Below are positions 21,427 through 34,200 of a stretch of DNA of 49,693 bases, piece by piece. The notes under the pieces are model-generated. The model was given only the letters and a program-made list of their open reading frames with translations. It did no database searches and was not told the origin of the DNA. Every line of letters starts with the position of its first letter. The stretch's first letter is position 1. The position numbers were made by a program, and so were the translations under genes. This DNA is from Saccoglossus kowalevskii (taxonomy: Eukaryota > Hemichordata > Enteropneusta > Harrimaniidae): the NCBI RefSeq assembly GCF_000003605.2, contig NW_003122907.1, positions 539,788 through 589,480 on the forward strand, read 5' to 3'.

Positions 21427-22800
21427 AGAATTTTAACTGGAGTACAGATAGTCACATACGAATCACCTGAAAACAGACAAAAGATTTTTACTGCAACATG
21501 TATTCATATTTTTTCGTAATTTTTCTGAATGTTATGAATAATTCAGTACCTTATCCTGAATTGCAAATTTGCCATGTGCGGTACACGCCTAGTGATTACC
21601 AACAATGTGTGGGATTTTTCTAGTTAGCAAGATCAATATCGTCAGACGTTGTCCTACACTGGAACACGCAAATAACACACTAGTACATTTCCCCATTGCT
21701 ATCACCATGAATTCATAAGTTAAGTTTATTTTCTTGTTAAGTAATTGCAAAAACAGGGCAGTGTAGAATAAGTCCCCATTTGAAATTGTTCCAACCCCAC
21801 TTCCCTCTCTTCCATCCACTGTGTTAGTAGGAATGGAACACTGAAATATTGTAATATCTATTACCTTTAAAAAATATCATTCATGAATTATCAAAACTTG
21901 TGAACATGAGTAGTCTCAATTTAATCTACTTGTACAATCTTGACCAAAAAATTGAAAAAAAAATATGCTAAAGGAAAATGTGTAACGTTAATGTATTCTG
22001 TAAGAACACTGTTGTGTATACATTTGTTTTTATAGAATTTATTGGAATTTATGATTATTACTGCCATTTAATATTTTATTTAATCCATTATTGTGACAAA
22101 AGTAATTATTGCTTCAGCTTGAGAATATGAATCTGAAAATATTATTGATGTTTTTAAGATCTTGTACTTTCTGCCATAAAGGTTGCACATCCTGGTACTT
22201 TCTGCCATAAAGGTCGCACATCCTGGTACTTTCTGCCATAAAGGTCGCACATCCTGGTACTTTCTGCCATAAAGGTCGCACATCCTGGTACTTTCTGCCA
22301 TAAAGACTGCACATTATTTTCCAAAACTGAGTGGTTGTCATTCAATTTCACAAACAGTTTATATTATGCAAAAATTGAGGTATAATTCTGGAAATTGTAT
22401 TGTTTTAGAGCTGCATCATGCTCAGAAATGCCAGGATGTGTGACCTTTTGGAGTCATATAAACATCTCAATTTTTCTCGTATATTGTTACAGATTTGATT
22501 GTAATTTTTGAAGTATATTTTTGATGGCAGTTGCATATTTCTATTTCGAGGATAAACTATTATATAGCTGCATTTTTTTAGCAGGATAAAAACTTATGTG
22601 AAAGGGACTTACAAGAAAATTCGTCAGTGGATTTACTGTTTTTTTTTTTACTTGGATTTGTGATGGTATCTGACTCTGTAATACAAATATACCTATCTGT
22701 AGAAGACAGTCGGTTTTTGAACATGGAAGACTGGCTGGTTAAAGTAAATACAATTTATTCCACTTTGTAAAGCTTTGTTTTCATCAATAAATAGCCTTCT
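21427..22800 (+). other. PRPF19: PRPF19 3' UTR region
   Basis: AT-rich sequence follows the PRPF19 stop (TAG 21424-21426). An AATAAA hexamer at 22786-22791, followed by a T-rich tract, is a candidate polyadenylation signal and would give a 3' UTR of about 1.4 kb. No competing gene is seen. The true cleavage site cannot be read from sequence alone. Confidence 0.45.
22164..22314. repeat. 31-bp tandem repeat, about 5 copies
   Basis: The unit contains TACTTTCTGCCATAAAGGTC and GCACATCCTGG. Inner units are near identical and outer ones slightly diverged. Because 31 is not a multiple of 3, minus-strand open frames through it (MAESTRMCDL..., GRKYQDVRP...) are artefacts of the repeat. Confidence 0.9.
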
Positions 22801-22904
22801 TTTTTTTCAAATATGGATTGAATGTTTGGTGTACCTGTACAACTATTTTTACCAGAGTTGATTGCTTAAAATGTTACCTCCTTGTCAAGGCTAGAGGATA
22901 TCCT

Positions 22905-23120
22905 TGAACCCCTTCGGTGCCATTGTCAACTTTTGGCACCATCTACAAAATAATTTTGTACAGTCATCCTCCCCACATGAAATATTGATAAAAATTGACA
23001 AACCTTTTGATCAAAAACTAAAGTCAATATCTGAAACAGTCTGTATGATCCAAAATGATGATGAAATTTACTGAAAATTCTCCAAAATGTGAAATATTTG
23101 CACTTAATTTTAGGCAAGAA
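22905..23120. repeat. Dispersed repeat, family E
   Basis: The stretch with CTTTTGGCACCATCTACAAA and ATGATCCAAAATGATG resembles, at modest identity, 37985-38115, 41509-41700 and the reverse complement of 26120-26300. It is a decayed dispersed repeat of unknown class. Confidence 0.45.
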
Positions 23121-23310
23121 AAATATCTGGCACTCAAGACTTTATTGAAATTATGATAGACATATTTTGATCATTATGAAGGCCTCAAAGCAATTGGTGA
23201 GAATATAATCAGATAATCTATAAAATGTCCTTCATTACCTACTATGTTATCAAAACTTTTCACTAGCTGCCCTCTATGGTCACTTTTAGACTATTTAGAA
23301 ACATTACTTG

Positions 23311-23690
23311 CTTCTAGAGGGCTCTATCACTCGCTCATTCAGTCCTCATCTGGGCCGTCTGGTGCTTGAGACGAAACAAGAAGTTTCCATCTGGCTCTGT
23401 CGGCTGCTATCCTGGGGGCAGTCTCTTACTCCCGAGTTCTTTTTCTATTACATTCAAACATCTAACTCAGATGTTGCTTTTGAGCGTCAGGATGTCCGCT
23501 GTCAAGCTGGAGATGTCTATTCGGCTTTGGTCCCTGCCGCCATACGTCCAGGTACCTGGACAGCTTCTCTCCTTCTGCCAGGTAGATTTAAATTCCTTGT
23601 TGTTCTGTAGCGTAGAAGGTTTTACGGGGTGGGGTTGCTAACGCCCAACCCTCCTTTCTAATCCGGGCTTGGGACCGGCCATGGTGGAGA
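23311..23690 (-). mobile_element. Probable fragment of a non-LTR retrotransposon
   Basis: This is more GC-rich than its surroundings. On the minus strand 23342-23425 reads ...AADRARWKLLVSSQ... then a stop at 23339-23341. A terminal D-R-x-R-W-x-x-L-V motif before the stop is typical of many LINE ORF2 C-termini. Upstream on that strand, GGGTTGGGCGTTAGCAACCC (around 23635) resembles conserved LINE 5' UTR sequence. The middle of the element is missing and frames are interrupted. The reverse transcriptase core is absent, so the family cannot be named. Confidence 0.4.
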
Positions 23691-23754
23691 TGGCTCTATC
23701 AAACACCATCAACTAGTTGATTGTCGCATATGACTTATTTACTACTTCCGTGTC

Positions 23755-23952
23755 ACTGAGAATATTCTAGAACCGTACTGTGTCTGGGTGGAATATTCTA
23801 GATTTTTTTGTAGAGACTGGTTGAATAGGTAATAGAACACTGTAGGAGGCAATAGAAGGTAATGGAACATTCTAGAAATTTGTAGTAAATTCCAGACTCA
23901 TTATGTATGCTGATGTAATGGTATATTTATAGACAGTGGAGGTATATATAGG
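23755..23952 (+). promoter_or_regulatory. Cluster of heat-shock-type elements with TATA box, no gene attached
   Basis: Perfect nGAAnnTTCnnGAAn arrays occur at 23760-23772 (GAATATTCTAGAA) and 23865-23877 (GAACATTCTAGAA). A third, with one mismatch, lies at 23791-23803. A TATATATA box follows at 23943-23950. This is the layout of an HSF1-driven promoter. No open frame of note follows. Similar GAA/TTC-rich blocks with a TATA box are known from LTRs of invertebrate retrotransposons, so a solo LTR is a fair alternative; TG at 23751 could mark its start. Confidence 0.55.
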
Positions 23953-25700
23953 GGAGTTGTTAAGCACTGAGTTCAGATTGGAGATCTCGTTGAATTGTAT
24001 TGGAGTTTAAGTATCTAGTTATTGGAGGTTTGGAGTTTTACCGCGTTATTGTACTTGATGTTTGCAGAGTATAATAATACCAGTACCAGTTGAAACCTCA
24101 TCTGTTGGCTTCGTGTTCGTATGTTATCATCGCCGCCAGGGAAGTCTTTCTGTTACTGTTGCCATTTTGGTATTTGAACCATCACACCTGTGCTATACCA
24201 ATTACGGTAATATTACGTTGCGTGTGACATTGATGTATCAACAATTTAATTTGTTAATTTCATTCTGCATTGGTAGCTCATGATCGAATTGCACAGATTT
24301 GTTCACATTGCACTCCTGAAACCAGTGAATAAGACACTGCTACTATCAGTATGCAAATTAGTATGTGATGATTAAACCAATCATTGATGAGTTTCGAGGT
24401 CAAAGGTAGCTAATATTGTCACCAAATGAATAAATAACAATTTAAAGTAATGTCTGAATAACTTTTTTTTGAATAAATCTGAAATACCGTATTTTTTTTA
24501 TTAGAAGCACAACTCCAATAGAAGTGCATATAAATCCAATATCACTTTTATTTTATACTGAATCATTAAAATATTTTTTTATTAGAGAAACAACTGTAAT
24601 TGAGGTAAGCACATGTGCTACTAATAGAGAAAATATGGTAGATGTTTTAAAAATCAGAGATTTTTGCCACACTGAAAACTGCAGATATTGCCTTGAAATG
24701 CAAGTGAACCAACCTATTCATAAAAATAAAAAAAAAATACATTTATTTTACCAAACTTTTTATAAATTAAAGAGCGATGGTCGTTACTAGCCACAATGAA
24801 CTGAAATAGTTTTGGTTCTAGCCACCCAGACTTCACAAAAATTATTACATAATCCATATCTTTAACACAAAGTTTGTGTTCTAATAATTTTTATTGGAAG
24901 AGGCGTTAAATATTTTGAAACATAAATTTCGGATTGAGGATTACACTACAAATCCAGATTAGCATTTGAGTCAATGCGAGGCCAATCACAGGATAGCGTC
25001 TCATTAGCTACCCAACCATAACATCCAAAGGACCAATCAGAGAGCATCTTTTATATTGACATTTTTTTTTTTTATATATTATACAGTCATGTGTGTAGGC
25101 GCTGATTGTGAATTTCCTGCCCACTGCATTTTACTAGTACTCGCCAGAGGAAATATGTAACGACCGACGATTTGTGACTTAATAACTCATCCATATACTT
25201 TGGTATTAATTGTTTGCATATTGAATAAGCAATTGCTTTATGGTTTGTTTCCGGTCAATAAATTCAGTCTGAGTGTCTGACGTGCATAATCCAGTAAATT
25301 GCTTCTGGGCGACTACTATTACGTCAAACAAGTAATAAAATTGTCTACAATCAGTAAGTTTGAATAGAACGTAATTTTTAAATACTCATTGAATAGCTAT
25401 ATAGGAACAATCAAATTTCCCTTGTCGATATTATTTTATGTTTGTCACAGTCTGTGGAGGTTTTGTTGGATACCATTAATAGTTCTAGACTTTTTCAGCT
25501 GCTTAATAATTATATTAAATATGCTTCATCGCTGTCAGCCACCATTTGTATTTGCATCTTCTTAAAAAGTGCAAGCAAGACGACTTTGATATTTGATTAC
25601 ATGTACCTTGGCTGGACCTATATCTATATCATTTTGAGCTAATACAGGTATCTCTGATTCGCAGTGTATATTTTTGTTAAAAACTAATGATTTTTATTTC
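23953..25700. other. Intergenic, downstream of the heat-shock module
   Basis: This AT-rich stretch has no recognisable gene. A decayed family B palindromic element lies at about 24485-24640 (TACCGTATTT ... AATATGGTA). Open frames at 24062-24283 and 24524-24790 have no family resemblance. Confidence 0.5.
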
Positions 25701-25715
25701 TCATAAAAAAATTAC

Positions 25716-25855
25716 TGAGAAAATGATTCAGTGAAAATAAAATCGACTGAATATACCTTTTTTCTTATCATTCAACTCGTCAAAAATCAGTGAAAATAAA
25801 TTCCATACAAAATACTCAAAAAGTCTTTTCAGCTAAAATAAAGTATTCCATAGTA
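25716..25855. mobile_element. Truncated MITE, family A
   Basis: The right half of a family A element: GTGAAAATAAAATCGACTGA, then CAAAAATCAGTGAAAATAAA and the terminal AAAATAAAGTATTCCATAGT. The left terminus is missing or replaced. Confidence 0.7.
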
Positions 25856-26119
25856 TATGAATTTGCAGTTTTCTTTTTTTTTCCATGTGTGTGAAAAATT
25901 AATCCTTACCTAAGTTGCCTAATGAAATTCACATTGCTACAAAGTGTTGCGATTTTCACTATCTCTCAAAAATTTAGTCGCTTGTGAAATTACTGCAGTT
26001 TACAGTATATGTGATTGGTGTTGTACGCCAGTGCTGATTCAACTATTTCAGCGCCATTTTTGTTTCCAATTAAATTTATATAAATAAATTCTTTCACATT
26101 TTCTGTAATTTTCACAGAA

Positions 26120-26300
26120 TTCAATCTTAATTTTGGACCAAACTGACAAAATTTGACATTGCTTCTGGATTTTGATCAAAAAAAGTTGAAATTTTTGGAA
26201 CATTTCGTGTGGAAAATAGCAAACATAAATGGTACTATTTTGTGGATGGTGGCTGAAGTTGGCTTTGGTGTCAAAAGGATTAGAACCCTGCCAAATATTC
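26120..26300. repeat. Dispersed repeat, family E, reverse copy
   Basis: In reverse complement it holds ATCCTTTTGACACCAAAGCC, a CCATCCACAAAATAG block and a TTTTGATCAAAATCC block that align loosely with the copy at 22905-23120. Overlapping open frames on both strands are chance. Confidence 0.4.
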
Positions 26301-26381
26301 ATTTGATTTATTTTCTGCATACTGTAAAACTTTTCAGCTAACACGTTAATTTAGCTAATTTTAACTAATTCATCATTTTGC

Positions 26382-26563
26382 TACTGTAAAATACTTTATT
26401 TTACCTGGAATTAATTTCGCTTTTTGGATGTTTTGTATAGAATTTATTTTCACTAATTTTTGACAATGAGTTGAATGTAAAATATAGAAAAAAAAAATAT
26501 TTGCTGGTTTGCTGGATTTTATTTTCACTCAATCATTGCAAAAATCTAAATTATTTTACAGTA
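26382..26563. mobile_element. Palindromic MITE, family A
   Basis: It starts TACTGTAAAATACTTTATTT and ends AATTATTTTACAGTA. The interior matches the family (AATTTATTTTCACTAATTTT, GGATTTTATTTTCACT). Confidence 0.8.
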
Positions 26564-28236
26564 ATTCATGATGTCATTTAAAATAAAGTATATTTATTGT
26601 CGCAATGAGATTGTTGTCACTTTAGCTAAATTACGGTTCCGTAAATTCATGCATGGAGTCAAATTTGCTTTTTCAACATGTTTTACAATATTTATAGCGC
26701 TATTGGTCGGATTGACGCAATAAATAAGACACTTAAGTACGGTACTGTTCATTGATGATTTTAATGGATAATGTACACAAGGAGTAAGGTATCCATTGTT
26801 TTCAAGAACTGTCAACTGTGTCTAAATCAGACCCTGTTTAAACCATCACATGTCAAAACTGAACATTGCTTTTGTAGTCCTTTCTCATCAGACTTAAATT
26901 GCTTATTATAAAAAAAAAAGATCCTATATAAACTGACCAATCCCTTTGATTTTAATAGCAGATATCAGACAGAGGTAGAACATCTCGTCAAATCTTTTTA
27001 TTTTAATCTGTCCTTTTTGGAAATAACAACAAAAATACTACAGATATGTTACATAAACGACACTGTATTGAAGTAGAAACTACTAAGCAACAAATCAAAG
27101 TATATATGTCCATTTTAAAAAATAACTTAAAAAACAATGCTATTTAAGTCTCGGATGTGTATTCGTAAGGCACATGTAATTACTGATAAGGCAATTTTGT
27201 CGATGCTCGCTTGGTTTTAAAATCTGAAAGCCTCTTTTTATTTCCACTCTAAGATGTCAGTAAAGCAACACAGGCAAGCTATTATTAGAAAGATTACAGC
27301 ACTAATCATACCTTGAAGCATCGGACACTACACATTTAAAATTTTATGTAAACATGCATGGTACAATAGATATGACATTTTAAAATGTGAAATCAGAAAG
27401 TGGTTTTTCTTGAACTCTGACCCCAAATGGTCCGTCTCTTGTGAATTGGTTGCCTTTACAGTGAAATTGTATGGCAGTAATTTTTTTTTTTTTAAAAATG
27501 TATCTTTTTACATACAGGATAATGCCACTTGATAGAAGGTGTCAANNNNNNNNNNNNNNNNNNNNNNNNNNNNNNNNNNNNNNNNNNNNNNNNNNGAACA
27601 AAAAAACAAAACCGAATTATTATATATTATATTTTCCTCACCACCATCATTTTTGCTTGGATTCATAATTTTAAAAATACAAATTTCATTTTATAATCCA
27701 AACTACAGTGTCTATATAAAAATTGCAATTGCAGATTCTGTATCTAAATGAAAACCATTCTCTATTTCACCCAAAACACTGAATAATACGCCATACGAAT
27801 AAAAAAAACACAATTTATAGTAAAAAGGAAGATAGAATGTAATGAAAATTTGCAGATGTTAAAAATTTGTAAATCAAAATACATCATGCAGAGAAAATGA
27901 GCAGCTGTATAATATTTGCATCTAATTACTGTCTCCATCATCATTGGTCAATGATAGATGACAGTTGATGAATATGCAAACGTTCGACCCATATATAGCA
28001 TTCCATGCAAACATGTTCTCACAATAAGCAAATGAACTGCCCATATATGGTGGTGGAGGTGATATATTGCCCATATATGGGAGTAATAAGACTTTTTTTA
28101 TCTTGATATATAGTACATCATTTAAGATTTCCTCACCAATTTTGGCAAAATGGAAAAAATCATTTTTATTTACAGCAATTGAAAATTTTAACTTATCAAA
28201 GTAAGATTGCACTTATTTCTTTGTAAAATGTTCTCA
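26564..28236. other. Intergenic, 3' flank of the RASAL1-like gene, with 50-N gap
   Basis: The stretch is AT-rich. It contains the assembly gap at 27546-27595 and the RASAL1-like 3' UTR at its right end. A minus-strand AATAAA near 28166-28171, about 65 bases after the stop, is a possible polyadenylation signal. CCATATATGG-type palindromes recur at about 27989, 28041 and 28070. No gene is seen. Confidence 0.5.
27546..27595. other. Assembly gap, 50 N
   Basis: A run of 50 N, probably a fixed-size placeholder. It lies in intergenic DNA. Confidence 1.
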
Positions 28237-31200
28237 TCAGCTGTCGGCAAAAGATTCTTTTTCCTTTTCTTTTTCTCTTCTTTCAAATGCTTGATGTGCT
28301 CTTTCTAAATCACTGATGACATCAAGTAATGTTGCTGCAGCTGCCATACGTGAATCATGGAAAGACTGGCTTTTCTTTAAACCACCTGTAGAGGGAGTGA
28401 AGAAATAAACATAGTCAACCTATAGAAGCCTTGCCATATGTGATAAGCATGGAATACTGAGATGAATGCCTTTGAATCATCAAATCACGATAACTTGTTG
28501 TTGAGTGAAACAAATGTTACCATGGGCAACCGAATAAAGTGATAATGAATACTACTATCTCTCCTCCAATTTTTCTTGGAATATTGCAATATTCTTTAGA
28601 ACAGTACAGTCTTAGTGGTGATTGTTTGCACAATTCTGAATTATGTTGCAGATGGTACTTGTGAACAATTGATTTTATGGGTGATGTTTCTCTGTGAAAA
28701 TTTTAGTAAATTAATTGAATGAAATATCAATTTGAATCATAGGAGCATTCTCCATTGGAACACAATGAATTAATCACAGCACAGACATACACTTTAATTT
28801 CAATTTCAAACCTGTCCCCCTATGAATATAGTCAATGTGGTACTTTTGAATGCAATCTCCCAAGGATATTGCAATGTTCCAAGGATATTGCAATGTTCTA
28901 AGGGGTATCGCAATGTCCCAAGGATATCGCAATGTTCTAAGGATATTGCAATGTTCTAAGGGGTATCGCAATGTTCTAAGGGGTATCACAATGTTCTAAG
29001 GGGTATCGCAATGTTCTAAAGGATATTACAATGTTTCAAGGGGTATCGCAATGTTCCAAGGATATTGCATGTTCTAAGGGGTATCGCAATGTTCCAAGGC
29101 TATTGCAATTGTTCTAAAGGATATTGCAATGTTCTAAGGGGTATCGCAATGTTCCAAGGATATTCCAATGTTCTAAGGGGTATCGCAATGTTCCAAGGGG
29201 TATCGCAATGTTCCAAGGATATTGCAATGCTCTATGGGGTATAGCAATGTTCCAAGGATATTGCAATGTTCTAAGGGGTATCGCAATGTTCCAAGGATAT
29301 TGCAATGTTCTAAGGGGTATCACAATGTTCCAAGGGGTATCGCAATGTTCTAAGGATGTAGCAATGTTCTAAGGATGTAGCAATGTTCTAAGGATGTAGC
29401 AATGTTCTAAGGATGTAGCAATGTTCTAAGGATGTAGCAATGTTCTAAGCAATATTACAATGTTCAACGGGATATTGAAATGTTCTTAGCAATATTGCAA
29501 TCTTCCAAAAGAAATTTATAGAGACAGTTTTCATGATCAGTTTATTTTGATGCCTGCTGTAAGTTCATTCTTACTTGAGCTGTCATCTTCCGGTACTATG
29601 TCATCCCCATTCACTGTTTGACTAATGGCATCTGCGGCTGCATTACCAAGATCTGATGATTCCAAATATTTAGTTCTGAAACAAATAAAAATAAATATTG
29701 AATATATAATCAAATGCAAAATATTATTTTTTAAAGAAAACAAGTGCCACAGGGCTGCTTAGTGTAATTCCTGGTATTCCCCAATGACAAGTTTTTAACT
29801 CTCCCCTCTGTAGCATCCTGTAGCATTTGAAGCGCCCTCAACCAATATAATGTCATAATGTCATAATGACAAATTCTTAAATGGCGGCAGACGTCGTGCC
29901 GCGTCCTGTTCGATATGGGACTCATAGCGACGTATACAACGCGTGTAAAATACATTGTTTATTTACATGAAATTCGAACATGTGCTGCGTGACGCCCAAC
30001 GCGCTTTAACCCTTCTCCTGTAACACCCTCTAGATTTGAAGCGCCCCCTAGAGTCAAAATCAATCGGTAGTGATACACACCTTAACATGTCCCTTCCTAG
30101 TAACAACTGTGAATATATTGTCTGTGTTTCCGCATCAGGATCCAGTGGATCACGCCAATCACCAAGAGTACACGCTGAATGAGTTTTACTACACCCTCTG
30201 GCTGTAATAAGAGTAAAAACAAAAGCAGTATTAAAAACAAAAGAATACTAGTTCACCTTATATGAAGACACTTACACACCAGATAAACATGTATAAAAGA
30301 TAATTTATTAAAACAAGGCAGCAATACAAGAAATAAAATGTATGCATTAAAATATTGAAAAAAAACAATAAAAAATTGGGCAGGCAAGGGGTCACCCTTC
30401 AAATTCGCAATGGTGACTCATTGGGCAAAGATGTTCATAACTTGCCATGCCACACAAAGGAAATACCAGAAAGTGAGTGTTCGACCTTGTAATGGGGAAC
30501 AGGATGAAGAATAACTAATATATGAGGATAAGAAAATAAAGTGCTCTGTCAATCTGTTTTCCAAAACAGTGAATGCGTTTTTTTTATTTTAGAATTTGTC
30601 ATAAAATTGTGCTTTGACTTTTCATATACATAAGGAAATTATTTCTAAGGATGCAATAAATTCATTATTATTATTTTTATACATGTATTATTATACATTT
30701 GATCTTGGTTGTTTTTTAAAATAATTCTAAAGCTCTTTCTTTTATCTCTTAGATTTCTTTCATTTATTTTGCTGACCCCCATACCAACCCCCCCCCCAAG
30801 TTTCTAATGGTTAATTCCTAAGTTTGCATAATAACCTATTAAAGCACGGTAGTCGTCCTGCTACATGGGTCTCATATGAACAAAGATGGCTCCTTTGACT
30901 GTTACGCAGATCAACAAGTATAAACTGACACGTTTCCAAGCTTTAATTAGGCAATTTTCATGTGATTGGAAGGTATCGAAAGAGTCACAGGCGGTAATCA
31001 GTGCAAGTTGCGCCCAGGTCAAACCTCATACTTGTGATTTCTATTTGAAGAGTGCATTGGATTGTGGGAAAATCAATGTTTATCAACACAAATGTTGAAC
31101 ATGCGCAGACGACTACCGTGCTTTAACAATGCACCCAAAAATGTTCACTGTCATTTTATGAATTTTAAGATGATTACAGACAGAATGATTATATGATGTT

Positions 31201-34200
31201 TGTTTCATTAATAGGAAGTTAATTTCAAGGTTATTCTCAAAATACAGATGTATTTTTGTCAACTCCACTGACAGACAGATTGTGGGTCTCAAACAAAAGC
31301 AATCAACAAATCAACTACAGAGGGCGCTGCTCCAAAAAACTGCATCATCTTGCACAATCCTGTACATCAAATGGACTGTCGATCAAGAACAATCTGGAAA
31401 TGTCAGTAAGTATCTAGGACTGCCTTACTGAGTAATAAACTACGGAGCTCATATACATATATCAACCCCATTCTTGATCATGAACTTCGGGTTTTCAATG
31501 TTGGTTAAAAAATTCAACTCTTAATCCGTCTAGATATTCTCAGTGTGAAAGCAGGTGTTGTGGCTATTTTTAGCATTAATACATTCTGGTTAACAAATAG
31601 CATGACTATTTATGTTGACATATGGGATCACAAGCAGTGGCTCACCCATCAAACACATACATTTCTATTCATTCTATCATGGGTAGGAATTTGTAGTTTA
31701 AATTGTTTTCTTGTGAAAAGTGGCAATTGATGTTACAGCATTAAAACAGTTAAGTGGTTGTTCCAGATATATGTTTTTCATTTCAACCTTTGCCTTCGGT
31801 TTGATTTGTTTAATACTCACAAATTTGAAGTTTGAATGAAAATATTAATTTTTATCAAATATATAATTACACTATAAATTTTGCTAAGAACTATATAAGA
31901 ATACAAAATGATAATTTTAGATATAAATAAATAACTTGATTTTTATCAAATATGTTGTCAGAAGTTAATGTACACCAAGACTTCAAAAACTAAGGTGCCA
32001 TAGGTTATGTTATAAAAGGAATTGTTAAGTGGTTTATACAAATGCCAATAGAAATAGAATCATTGAAAAGTCTAAAGTATAGTTTTTTAAATTATAATGT
32101 ACTTTTGGTGTCTGTGAGACTGATTAAATGTCATACTGACAGTGTAAGTATTGAAATAATGCATGTCAAAAGATAAGACGTATCCTATAAATACAAGCTT
32201 GATTCTAGACAAAGTTGAGATGCACTCAACCGGCATAGCTCAGATAAGGTACACGGATTGACATGAGATTTGTTCTCAATGACGTCAACTGTCATGCTAA
32301 CGTAGTTTTGTCCTCAGGTCACCGATATTAATCCACACAAAAAGTTGTTCCTGCAAATCATTCTATATCTATGATGCAGATACAATAATATAATAACATT
32401 CACATTTATTATGTTATAATTACGATAGAGAGTGTATCTCAGTTAATCACCCATGACTTAACTATCTACCTTAAAAGTATCTACAAGTATTAAAAAATCA
32501 ATATTTATTAACATTTTTATTAACTGTTATAAATTATACTCAAAATAGTACTAGTAAAAGTAATATAGTTTTGTAATTAAGTTTACTCTGAAATAATAAT
32601 TTTTAGTTTTACATGTATTTATAAGTAAAGGAAATAAAAGGTTGCATTAATCAGAAAAAATCAAGGCTTTAATATTAAAAATAAATACTTTCAAAAGCAG
32701 TGAATTTTTGATGTTCACTTGTTTTTATAGCAGATTTCACTGATTATTGCAATTATTGAAAAATATACGCAGTGAATAGTTTAATGCATTTTTTAAGTGT
32801 TAGATAGTGGTATAGTGATGTACTCTGTCGATGCTTGATTGCTTTTATAAATGAATCACTAAATCATGTCAATTCAGTTGACAGCATCTTGTCTTATTGC
32901 TATTACATCATCTACAGACGAGAATGTTTCTCGTAAGCAGCTAATAACCAACAAGTACTGTACCACATGGGTAAAATTACCCATGATGCTTCTGTATAAT
33001 GTCAGTATAATTATACACAAGACAGATTTGAAAATCAACATTTTTATGAAGTAATGAATTTAGAGAAGCTTATAAAATATTGTGTGGAAAATAAAAAAAA
33101 TATAAATAAAAAAAAAAAGATTATAAAATGATTTTAAATTAAGGATAAATAATATAGTTAAGGTTTAACCCTGCTAGCCTCAATGGCACTTAATAATATT
33201 GTATTTTATAGGAAAATACTGTATATGCTACAGACAGCAAGTCCAATAATCCATAAACAACGATGTAAGGCTATGCAAGGGTTATATGCAAATATTGATT
33301 GATATATCATACTCTCAAAAACAATTTTAATATATTATCAAAACATAAAATTCTATTTTCATTTTACGACTATATACATATATAGTATAGAAGAAAAAGT
33401 TGATCAAAAGTGAAAAATGTGGTAGTGGGTGAAAGGTCATGTGGCAGTGGGTGAAAGGTCATGTGGCAGTGGGTGAAAGGTCATCTGACAGTGGATCATT
33501 ACAACTATGTTCCAATGTTGAATTAATACTTGGAGGGAAGCCTGCTCACAAATAGAACAGCTACCGTTTCAAATTTATAGTCAGACGACTGAAAACCATT
33601 CTAATTTCACTAGAGACAAATTTTGAAATCTGTGAAAAACGTGAAATTTTGAGTGTTAATGCAGTGTGAATTTCACAGAATGTTGCCCACATACTGTCAT
33701 ACAAAATCATTAAATCAATATAATCCCTTGCAGCCAAAATTTAACAGGTTGTTTTTCTTTTCTCAACAAATTTAGGTTGAATGGACGATAACAATTGACA
33801 ATAAAATCTGCCAGATAAAAAAAAAAAATTGGTGAATTATTACATCTGTGAAAATCATACGACTTGAAAGAGGTCAGAGGTCAGTTTGCCAGGATCATCT
33901 AATCTTTCAGCATGCCTGACAAATTGCCAAATTTATGACTGTCATAAAAACTCAATATATCATGAAATTGTTATTTAAACTGATCCTACTAAATTCTGTA
34001 GATAATACATAGTACTCTGCTCTTGACAATCGGCTGAATTACACAAACAAAATCAATGCAGTGGTGGTGAGGGATTGCCTAGCAACAAATAGTTTTGTCG
34101 TTATATTGAATATAGTTTAATTCAGAATAATTGTTAATAATCCAGTCTCACTAGAGAAGCGTTACTATATGAATATGGCTCAGACAGTACAGAACAACTT

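Noticed and set aside
22080-22351. Three overlapping minus-strand ORFs (MAESTRMCDL...)
   Set aside because: They come from the 31-bp tandem repeat, which is open in all frames; no gene context.
23308-23641. Plus-strand ORFs of 100 and 91 codons
   Set aside because: They overlap the minus-strand LINE remnant and show no family resemblance in their own frame.
29114-29372. Repetitive proteins on both strands
   Set aside because: These are reading frames through the 19-20-bp minisatellite.
32225-32290. tRNA-like start (GGCATAGCTCAGATAAGG)
   Set aside because: An A-box-like piece exists, but no acceptor or D stem pairs and there is no proper B box.
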